From positions 1-11,193 of the forward strand of contig CALRDY010000014.1 of NCBI GenBank assembly GCA_943355045.1: 11,193 nt of DNA, in the 5' to 3' direction. Position 1 is the stretch's first letter. Each line of letters opens with the position of its first letter. Positions 5,849-11,193 of the stretch are shown one piece after another. The stretch is from Candidatus Nomurabacteria bacterium (GTDB lineage Bacteria > Patescibacteriota > Minisyncoccia > Phycocordibacterales > Phycocordibacteraceae). Made by a program: the position numbers and the translations under genes. The notes under the pieces were generated by a model, which was not told the DNA's origin, made no database searches, and worked only from the letters and a program-made list of their open reading frames with translations.

Positions 5849-7278
5849 AGCGTGATTACGCAGAGCATGTTCGTCGAGCCAGCGACGCCGAATTTGAGCC
5901 CTGCCGTAATGACGATGCGGTCGCCTGATTTTGCGAGATTATTTTCAGACAGGAATTTCGATACGAATGCGATGACCTCGTCGGTCGTCTTGCCCGCATC
6001 AGCGAGGAACGGATAGACACCGCGCGAGAGCGTGAGGCGCTCAACCGTAACCTGGTTCGGAGAAAGCGCGATGATGGGACAGGCGGGCTTGAAGCGTGCG
6101 ATCATCTGCGCTGAGACCCCCGATTCCGTGAGCGTAACGATAGCTGCGGCGCCGATATGCCCCGCGGCCTCCACGCACGAAGTGCTGATCGTATCGACTG
6201 CGCTCATCGCCACGATGTCCGATTTCGGCAGGCTCGCCTCGACGGTCTCTGCGATGCGCGTCATCATCTGGACCGCTTCCACCGGATACTTCCCCAAGGT
6301 GCTTTCCTCAGAAAGCATGACGGCATCGGTGCCGTCGAAGATCGCATTTGCGATATCCGACACTTCAGCGCGGGTCGGCACCGGACTCTGAATCATCGAC
6401 TCGAGCATCTGCGTCGCCGTGATGACCGGCTTTCCGAGCGCATTCGCTTCGCGGATGATGCGTTTCTGCAAGATCGGCACCTGCTCGGCCGGCACTTCGA
6501 CCGCGAGGTCGCCGCGCGCGACCATCGCGCCGTCGGCCACTGCGAGAATCTCCGACATATTGTCGATAGCTTCTTGCGTCTCTATCTTCACGACGACCGG
6601 AATCGACTTCCCCGCCTTCTGCAAAAGCGCTTTGAGCTGGAGCACGTCGTCAGCGCGACGGACAAACGAGAGCGCGATGATATCGACATCATTCTCGACG
6701 GCAAAAGCGAGATCGGTCAGGTCCTTCTCGGTAATGCACGAAATGGAGAGGTACGCGCCTGGCACGTTCACGCCGCGACGACTCTTGAGCTCGCCGCCGA
6801 CGACGACACGGCAGTGTATCTCCGTACCCTCGACACGCTCCACGACGAGCTTCTTCTTGCCATCGTCGAGCATGATGACGGAGCCTTCTTTGACCTCCTG
6901 CGGAAGCTTCGGATAATTTACATAAAAACGATGTGCATCGCCGACGATCTCTTCGCTCGTAAGAATGAGCTCCTGTCCGGCTTCGATCGTGATGCGGTCG
7001 GTCGTGTAGGAGCCGGTGCGAATCTTCGGACCGGAGAGGTCGAAGAGGATCGCGATCGGCGTTCCGAGCTCTTTCGCGACTTTCCGGACATTTATAATGC
7101 GTGCGCCGTGCTCAGCATGGTCGCCGTGGCTCAAGTTGAGACGCGCGACATTCATCCCGGCTCCGACGAGCGCGGTAAGCATTTCCGGCGACTCTGTCGC
7201 CGGACCGATCGTTGCGACTATTTTCGTCTTTTTTGTCTGTAATGGCATAAGGTATGAGTTTAGCACACTCGCCCTCAT
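5845..7278 (-). CDS. pyk: Pyruvate kinase
   Basis: Pyruvate kinase catalyses phosphoenolpyruvate + ADP to pyruvate + ATP, the last step of glycolysis, in the cytoplasm. The 477-residue length is normal for a bacterial enzyme. Motifs: TKIVATIGPA; GMNVARLNLSHG with the substrate-binding Arg46; GPKIRTG; the small beta-barrel B domain; VVKIETQEA with the catalytic lysine; MVARGDLAVEVP with metal and substrate ligands; ITATQMLESM; PTRAEVSDIANAIFDGTDAVML; and a complete C-terminal domain (DTISTSCVEAAGHIG to the end). The start at 7278 is chosen because TAATAT lies exactly 7 nt upstream, as at three other starts here. The alternative start at 7248 (MPLQTKKTK) removes ten residues and fits the usual family N-terminus better; neither has a Shine-Dalgarno site. 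The gene lies 10 nt after the helicase stop on the same strand, so co-transcription is possible. The stop overlaps the convergent HAD stop in a shared TTAA. Confidence 0.97.
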   Translation of the reverse strand: MRASVLNSYLMPLQTKKTKIVATIGPATESPEMLTALVGAGMNVARLNLSHGDHAEHGARIINVRKVAKELGTPIAILFDLSGPKIRTGSYTTDRITIEAGQELILTSEEIVGDAHRFYVNYPKLPQEVKEGSVIMLDDGKKKLVVERVEGTEIHCRVVVGGELKSRRGVNVPGAYLSISCITEKDLTDLAFAVENDVDIIALSFVRRADDVLQLKALLQKAGKSIPVVVKIETQEAIDNMSEILAVADGAMVARGDLAVEVPAEQVPILQKRIIREANALGKPVITATQMLESMIQSPVPTRAEVSDIANAIFDGTDAVMLSEESTLGKYPVEAVQMMTRIAETVEASLPKSDIVAMSAVDTISTSCVEAAGHIGAAAIVTLTESGVSAQMIARFKPACPIIALSPNQVTVERLTLSRGVYPFLADAGKTTDEVIAFVSKFLSENNLAKSGDRIVITAGLKFGVAGSTNMLCVITL

Positions 7279-7285
7279 ACGGTCT

Positions 7286-7291
7286 ATATTA
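7286..7291 (-). promoter_or_regulatory. Candidate -10 box of pyk
   Basis: TAATAT lies 7 nt before the ATG at 7278. Its TAA is also the stop codon of the helicase gene. If used, transcription would begin at or next to the ATG, giving a leaderless mRNA. No recognisable -35 is seen. Overlap with a stop codon makes chance more likely here than at the other sites. Confidence 0.4.
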
Positions 7292-8971
7292 TTCGCGCGC
7301 GAGCCTGACGAGACGGATCATTTCAAAAGAATAGCGACCGCCGAGCGAGTGAAAAACGGGCGAAAGAACCTCTTTGCCGGAAGCGACGAGCGCCTCGCGT
7401 ATCTCATCGGTCGCGCCTGAGTCCGGCAGAAGATGTGCGAAATCGGTGCGAGTCAGCTTCCCTATCTCTGCAAGCTCTTCCAGATGCTTCACGATTGTGG
7501 AGACGGCGAGCGCACGCGCTTTCGCGACTTCTGCGAGCGACTTCCCATCGCGTGCGGCTTGCAGCGTCTCGGCGAGCCTGCCCGGCAGACCGGCGACCGT
7601 TTTGCCCCGAACCTGTCGAGAGATTTTCTGCTTTTCATGCCCCTCATTTTCAAGCCATGCGCCGCCTACTGCTTTTACGAATTTCTTCTGCATCTCTATC
7701 GGCTCCGCTGCGGGCATATCCGCGAACGCATCCCGTGCGGCGTCTGACGCCGCACGGAAATCCTTATCCTTCTCCAGAATCTCCGGATGCACTTCGAGCG
7801 CCCGCGCATTCATGCCCGTGAGAAAGACGCCGCTAAGCCTTCGCACGCGCGAGAGCGCGACGTACCCTTGTCCGTATTCAAATGCTTTCGAGAGATCCAT
7901 GATCGCGGCGTCCATACTCATCCCCTGACTCTTGTGCACGGTCATCGCATACGCGAGCCGCAACGGTATCTGCGAGACGCTCGCTTTTACCTTGCCTTGT
8001 TCCTCAAGCTGCCACTCCATCGGCTCAGTGCTTATGCTGAGGCCGTCTTTCGTCTCCACTATCGGCATGCCGTCCGCGCCCCAGCCGGTAACGATGCCGA
8101 GCGTGCCGTTGACGAACTTCCCTTGCGGCGAATTCTTCGTGAACATGACCGCCGCACCCTCTTTCAGCTCAAGCGTCTCGGGCGAGAGGCATCCGCGCTT
8201 CAGCCCTTCGATCATCGTATCTTTCCCTTTCGAGCTCATACTGAACTTCCGCGACGCACCTTTGAGCTTCGCGAGCTCGGCGGCATTGATGCGGTCGACG
8301 TCGGCATTATGCGAGAAGAGTTTCGGCGCATCTAACGGAAGCTCGGCAGGGTCACGATGCCGCCGCATGAGCTCTTCATAATGCAGCTCTTCGACATTCC
8401 CCGAGCGTATCGCCGAGAGCACGCTGAGGAAGTCACTATCGTCCTGACGGTATTGTTCCGTGAGATAGCACGTGAGCAGGCTCAAATCGCGCCAGACCGC
8501 TGACGAGTACGCGAATTTCACTTCGCGCCCGCGCGAGACCGGCGGCAACTGGAAGAAATCGCCCACGAGGATAACCGTGAGCCCGCCGAAAGGCTTGTCG
8601 ACTCTTCGCACTTCGCGACAGATCGCATCCGCCATCTCAAAGGTCGAAGCCGAAAGCATCGATATCTCTTCGATGATGAGCACTTTCGCTTTCTGAATGC
8701 GCCGCGCGATATGCTCTTTGGTCGCGATGCGGTCGACATCGGCTTTCGAAAGCGACTCAGCGATGCCGATGCCGCTCCAAGAGTGCAGCGTCATGCCGCC
8801 GACATGCGTCGCGGCGATGCCGGTCGCTGCCGTGACCGAGGGCTCGATGCCGGAATTACGCAACCACTCGACGAAGGCATTGACCGTATGCGTCTTCCCG
8901 CTCCCCGGCTCGCCGGTCAGGAATACGTTCGCGCCCGTCTTCAGTATCGTGAGCGCCTCGCCTTGGGTCAT
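7289..8971 (-). CDS. Pif1/RecD-like SF1B DNA helicase with C-terminal HTH domain
   Basis: This is a 560-residue ATP-dependent 5'-3' DNA helicase of the Pif1 type, expected to act on replication and repair intermediates. Motifs in order: Walker A GEPGSGKT (residues 20-27); TAATGIAATHVGGMTLHSWSG (motif Ia region, ~48-67); Walker B with LIIEEISML (~98-106); motif III GDFFQLPPV (~137-145); TEQYRQDD (motif IV region); AYAMTVHKSQGMSMD (motif V); and YVALSRVRRLSGVFLTG (motif VI). Residues ~464-555 are a predicted helical domain containing GKSLAEVAKARALAVSTIVKHLEEL, which resembles the HTH_40 domain found at the C-termini of RecQ and Pif1-like bacterial helicases. The start is supported by the family N-terminus and by TATAAT 7 nt upstream. 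GAGGAGG (8985-8991) lies upstream of that hexamer, 13 nt from the ATG, which is rather far for a Shine-Dalgarno site. Pyruvate kinase follows after 10 nt. Confidence 0.95.
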   Translation of the reverse strand: MTQGEALTILKTGANVFLTGEPGSGKTHTVNAFVEWLRNSGIEPSVTAATGIAATHVGGMTLHSWSGIGIAESLSKADVDRIATKEHIARRIQKAKVLIIEEISMLSASTFEMADAICREVRRVDKPFGGLTVILVGDFFQLPPVSRGREVKFAYSSAVWRDLSLLTCYLTEQYRQDDSDFLSVLSAIRSGNVEELHYEELMRRHRDPAELPLDAPKLFSHNADVDRINAAELAKLKGASRKFSMSSKGKDTMIEGLKRGCLSPETLELKEGAAVMFTKNSPQGKFVNGTLGIVTGWGADGMPIVETKDGLSISTEPMEWQLEEQGKVKASVSQIPLRLAYAMTVHKSQGMSMDAAIMDLSKAFEYGQGYVALSRVRRLSGVFLTGMNARALEVHPEILEKDKDFRAASDAARDAFADMPAAEPIEMQKKFVKAVGGAWLENEGHEKQKISRQVRGKTVAGLPGRLAETLQAARDGKSLAEVAKARALAVSTIVKHLEELAEIGKLTRTDFAHLLPDSGATDEIREALVASGKEVLSPVFHSLGGRYSFEMIRLVRLARE

Positions 8972-8978
8972 AGACCCG

Positions 8979-8984
8979 ATTATA
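8979..8984 (-). promoter_or_regulatory. Consensus -10 box of the helicase gene
   Basis: A perfect TATAAT lies 7 nt before the helicase ATG at 8971, which would place the transcription start on the ATG itself (leaderless mRNA). No clear -35 is seen about 17 nt upstream. The adjacent GAGGAGG would then lie outside the transcript. Confidence 0.6.
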
Positions 8985-9040
8985 CCTCCTCGGCGCGTAT
9001 AGTGTGTTTTTCAGCCGGCTCGACGCTTCCAATACCTCGC

Positions 9041-9316
9041 TTACTGTGTGGCGCGATGCATCCGATTCCAGATATTCGCGAAGAGGTAGCCGACGACGTA
9101 GCCGACAATCGAAGTGATGATGATAAGCGTCGCTGCCGCTGAAAAGTCAAATGCCTTTACGACATACGGCAAGCTAATCATGTGCATCCAGAGAACGAAA
9201 TCGACGATCCCTTGCGCCACTCCGAGCGCGACGAGAATCGACCAGATGACATGCCCGCCCCCGATAAATACCCCGACGGTAAGCGCGGTCTTTGCGGGAT
9301 CAATGTGGTGTTCCAT
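9041..9316 (-). CDS. Small membrane protein of unknown function
   Basis: This is a 91-residue hydrophobic protein I cannot assign firmly. Residues ~11-50 form one long or two tightly packed membrane segments (ALTVGVFIGGGHVIW, then LGVAQGIVDFVLWMHMI). Residues ~61-82 form another (ATLIIITSIVGYVVGYLFA), followed by NIWNRMHRATQ. The ending GYLFANIWN resembles that of small DUF5676-type membrane proteins, but this is only a resemblance. The N-terminus is His-rich (MEHHID). The frame stays open further upstream, to an ATG at 9403. The start at 9316 is chosen because the extra residues are low-complexity, run through the palindromic element, and would skip the TAACAT hexamer placed 7 nt before 9316. 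It lies 69 nt upstream of the helicase gene on the same strand, which has its own TATAAT. Confidence 0.75.
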   Translation of the reverse strand: MEHHIDPAKTALTVGVFIGGGHVIWSILVALGVAQGIVDFVLWMHMISLPYVVKAFDFSAAATLIIITSIVGYVVGYLFANIWNRMHRATQ

Positions 9317-9323
9317 AACAACT

Positions 9324-9329
9324 ATGTTA
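9324..9329 (-). promoter_or_regulatory. Candidate -10 box of the small membrane protein gene
   Basis: TAACAT lies 7 nt before the ATG at 9316, the same spacing as at the other leaderless-type starts here. A second hexamer, TATTAT, lies five bases further upstream and could serve instead. Confidence 0.45.
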
Positions 9330-9401
9330 CTCGGATAATACCTCCATGATACTCCTGCCCCTCTTGCCGCAACGCCGGCAGGTGCATAACTCAAAACAAC
9401 C

Positions 9402-9432
9402 AAAAACTAGGACATCCGATGTCCTAGTTTTT
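9402..9432. terminator. 31-bp palindrome between divergent genes: bidirectional terminator or operator
   Basis: This is a perfect dyad with 15-nt arms around a central C at 9417: AAAAACTAGGACATC, C, then the complement. The stem ends in T-runs on both strands, so as RNA it would be an intrinsic terminator in either direction. Yet it lies upstream of both divergent candidate promoters (9324-9329 - and 9465-9470 +), where no gene needs ending. It may insulate the two promoters, end an unseen short transcript, or be a DNA operator for a regulator of both genes. The other intergenic bases of 9317-9477 show no further gene I can support. Confidence 0.75.
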
Positions 9433-9464
9433 TCTTTCATCCGGAGTACTGCCGAAAAATCGAG

Positions 9465-9470
9465 TATACT
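9465..9470 (+). promoter_or_regulatory. Candidate -10 box of the FAD oxidase gene
   Basis: TATACT lies 7 nt before the ATG at 9478 and 32 nt after the palindrome. No Shine-Dalgarno site precedes the ATG, consistent with a leaderless transcript. No good -35 is visible at the usual spacing. Confidence 0.55.
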
Positions 9471-9477
9471 ATTTTCA

Positions 9478-11142
9478 ATGACTACGGATGATTTGAAGAA
9501 AGTGCTTGCGGGAGTGATGAAGGGAGAAATCGCGGACGATGCGGCGACGCTGACGAAGATGAGCCGCGACACATCGCTCTTCATGCGGATGCCGGAGCTG
9601 GTCGCGTACCCGAAAGATGCGGAAGACGTGAGTGCGATCGTGAAAGAGATAAGCCGCGCCCGCTCCGCGGGCGCGACTGTGTCGCTCGCCGGACGATCGG
9701 CGGGAACCGACATGACCGGCGGGCCGCTCACGACCGGCGTCGTCATCTCCTTCACGAAGCACATGAACCGCGTGCTCGAAGTCGGCGACGACTATGCCGT
9801 TACCGAGCCAGGCGTTTTTTATAGAGATTTCGAAAAAGAGACGCTGAAGAAGAACCTGCTGCTTCCCTCCTACCCTGCGAGCCGCGAGATAGCCGCGATG
9901 GGCGGCATCGTCGCGAACAATTCCGGCGGCGAGCGCACGCTCAAATACGGCCAGACGGAGCGCTATGTCGAAGAACTCGACGTCGTCCTCTCCGACGGCT
10001 CGCAAACCACTTTCAAAGCGCTCACGCCTGCAGAACTGGAAGAGAAGAAAAAGCTAGAGACGCTCGAAGGCGACATCTATCGCACGATGGATGCGCTCGT
10101 GACCGACAATGCCGCGCTCATCGAAATGCACAGACCGAAAGTCTCTAAGAACTCCGCCGGCTACGCGCTCTGGAGAATCCGCGATCAGAAAACAAATACG
10201 TTCAACCTCGCGAAGCTCATCTGCGGCTCGCAAGGCACGCTCGCGCTCTGGACGAAAGCGAAGCTCGCGCTCGTAACGCCGAAAGAGCGGCGCGCGATGC
10301 TCGTCGTCTTCCTCTACGATCTCGACATCCTGCCCGAGATCGTGCGGCGCGTCCTCCTCGAGAATCCCGAATCGTTCGAGAGCTACGACGACCACACCTT
10401 CACGCTCGCCGTGAAGTTCATCCCCCAGATGCTCTCGCAGATGGGCTTCATCAAGGCCGCGCGCCTCGGTGTTGACTTCATTCCCGAAGCGGCAATGGTC
10501 GCTACGGGCGGCGTGCCGAAGATGATTCTCATGGCGGAATTCGCCGAAGACACGATCGAGGAGGCGGATCAGAAAGCGCAGAAAGCAAAAGCAGCGCTCG
10601 CCGGGCTGCGTGTGCAGGCGAAAGTCGAGAAAGACGAGAAGGAGTCGGAAAAGTATTGGATCGTGCGGCGCGAAAGCTTCGCGCTCCTGCGCAAAAACGT
10701 CCACGGCCTCTACGCGGCGCCTTTCATCGACGACTTCGTCGTGCCGCCTACAAGCTACCCCGAATTCCTACCGAAACTGAATGCGCTTCTCGACGAATAC
10801 AAATCGCACTTCATCTACACCATCGCGGGCCACATCGGCAACGGCAATTTCCATATCATCCCGCTCATGGACCTTTCCAAAGAAGAGAATCGACAGGTCA
10901 TCCTCGACCTCGCGCCGAAAGTCTACGAACTCGTCATACGCGAGGGCGGCACGACGACCGGCGAGCACAATGACGGCATCATCCGCACGCCGTACCTCCC
11001 GATGCTCTTCGGCGCAGAGATGGTCGCGCTCTTCGAACAGACGAAAAAGGCGTTCGACCCTTTGAACATCTTTAACCCTGGCAAGAAAGTTGGCGGTACG
11101 TTTGCCGATATCAAGCGGGATATCATTAAGACGGTTTCTTAA
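9478..11142 (+). CDS. FAD-binding oxidoreductase (GlcD / D-lactate dehydrogenase family)
   Basis: This 554-residue flavoprotein probably oxidises a 2-hydroxy acid such as D-lactate or glycolate; the true substrate and electron acceptor are unknown. Residues ~35-250 form the PCMH-type FAD-binding domain, with AYPKDAEDVSAIV, GRSAGTDMTGG (~72-82), MGGIVANNSGGERTLKYG (~141-158) and ICGSQGTLALWTKAKLAL. Residues ~260-554 form the FAD-oxidase C-terminal domain, with GHIGNGNFHI (~451-460), TTTGEHNDGIIRTPYL (~492-506) and the terminal FDPLNIFNPGKK. GEHNDGIIRTPYL resembles the version in the larger YdiJ-like flavin/iron-sulfur proteins, but no cysteine clusters are present, so any Fe-S partner must be separate. 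The start at 9478 is chosen over the ATG at 9346 because the upstream 44 residues read through the palindrome and TATACT lies 7 nt before 9478. The gene appears monocistronic, with a strong hairpin 14 nt after its stop. Confidence 0.92.
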   Translation: MTTDDLKKVLAGVMKGEIADDAATLTKMSRDTSLFMRMPELVAYPKDAEDVSAIVKEISRARSAGATVSLAGRSAGTDMTGGPLTTGVVISFTKHMNRVLEVGDDYAVTEPGVFYRDFEKETLKKNLLLPSYPASREIAAMGGIVANNSGGERTLKYGQTERYVEELDVVLSDGSQTTFKALTPAELEEKKKLETLEGDIYRTMDALVTDNAALIEMHRPKVSKNSAGYALWRIRDQKTNTFNLAKLICGSQGTLALWTKAKLALVTPKERRAMLVVFLYDLDILPEIVRRVLLENPESFESYDDHTFTLAVKFIPQMLSQMGFIKAARLGVDFIPEAAMVATGGVPKMILMAEFAEDTIEEADQKAQKAKAALAGLRVQAKVEKDEKESEKYWIVRRESFALLRKNVHGLYAAPFIDDFVVPPTSYPEFLPKLNALLDEYKSHFIYTIAGHIGNGNFHIIPLMDLSKEENRQVILDLAPKVYELVIREGGTTTGEHNDGIIRTPYLPMLFGAEMVALFEQTKKAFDPLNIFNPGKKVGGTFADIKRDIIKTVS

Positions 11143-11156
11143 AGAGAAACAGGCAG

Positions 11157-11193
11157 AAGGTCTCGCAGACGGCTTTGCCGTCTGCGAGACCTT
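11157..11193 (+). terminator. Strong hairpin after the FAD oxidase gene, likely intrinsic terminator
   Basis: A perfect 17-bp stem (arm AAGGTCTCGCAGACGGC) closes a TTT loop, starting 14 nt after the oxidase stop. The right arm ends CTT at the last base of the window, so a following T-tract cannot be seen; the AA at the left foot suggests the stem may extend into T residues. TCTCGCAG also occurs in hairpin 1 of the 4974-5080 element, although the rest differs. Confidence 0.75.

Noticed and set aside
6157..7242. Long open frame antisense to pyruvate kinase (361 codons, plus strand)
   Set aside because: The His/Arg/Asp-rich translation without motifs mirrors the codon bias of pyk; no start signal of its own.
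7604..7620. CCCCGAACCTGTCGAGA in the helicase gene as a fourth repeat copy
   Set aside because: It shares only a short stretch with the repeat and encodes ordinary helicase residues without an extra loop.
9346..9477. Upstream ATG giving a 44-residue N-terminal extension of the FAD oxidase
   Set aside because: The extension is read through the palindrome, lacks family similarity, and TATACT sits 7 nt before the internal ATG at 9478.
1..11193. CRISPR arrays, tRNA or rRNA genes, insertion sequences with transposase
   Set aside because: No regularly spaced repeats, no cloverleaf with CCA/TTCGA signature, and no transposase motifs were seen on either strand.

Overview
The window is compact, GC-rich bacterial DNA with almost no intergenic space: eight protein genes, one of them cut by the window start. 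TGA ends three of the genes, so the standard bacterial code applies. Gene content and style suggest a Candidate Phyla Radiation (Patescibacteria/Parcubacteria-like) genome. The clues are a Pif1-type helicase with a C-terminal HTH tail, tandem GH130 domains, few Shine-Dalgarno sites, and a short interspersed repeat whose other-frame translations (PERSRG / LRSGQA) I remember from CPR and Chloroflexi contigs. This placement is an inference from style, not a phylogeny.

Layout. Positions 2-1738 (+) hold the 3' part of a heavy-metal P1B-type ATPase with a TPC metal-site motif. Positions 1819-5848 (+) form a probable mannose-related unit. It has a membrane-anchored single-domain GH130 protein, then a double-domain GH130 protein 3 nt downstream, then a 107-nt intergenic element that folds into a three-way junction, then a HAD-IIB phosphomannomutase-like protein. 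The last gene meets pyruvate kinase tail to tail, with a 4-nt overlap of stop codons (TTAA). Pyruvate kinase (5845-7278, -) lies 10 nt downstream of a Pif1-like helicase (7289-8971, -), and a small membrane protein (9041-9316, -) lies upstream of that. A 31-bp palindrome with A/T flanks separates this leftward group from a rightward FAD-linked oxidase (9478-11142, +). The oxidase is followed by a strong hairpin at the window end.

How the genes may work together. Characterised GH130 phosphorylases cleave beta-mannosides with phosphate to give mannose 1-phosphate. A phosphomannomutase would turn that into mannose 6-phosphate for glycolysis, whose last ATP-forming step, pyruvate kinase, is encoded next door. 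Run in reverse, the same enzymes could build a beta-mannan reserve, as described for the mannogen of Leishmania. The three GH130 domains differ at positions usually conserved for phosphate binding: only the last domain keeps both the HR and YHG motifs, so the domains may have divided tasks.

The most unusual signals are: (1) a 24-35 nt repeat lodged in frame in the same loop of all three GH130 domains; (2) the three-way-junction element in front of the phosphomannomutase-like gene; (3) a recurring TATAAT-like hexamer exactly 7 nt before ATG at four gene starts, suggesting leaderless transcription; (4) the palindrome between the divergent promoters.
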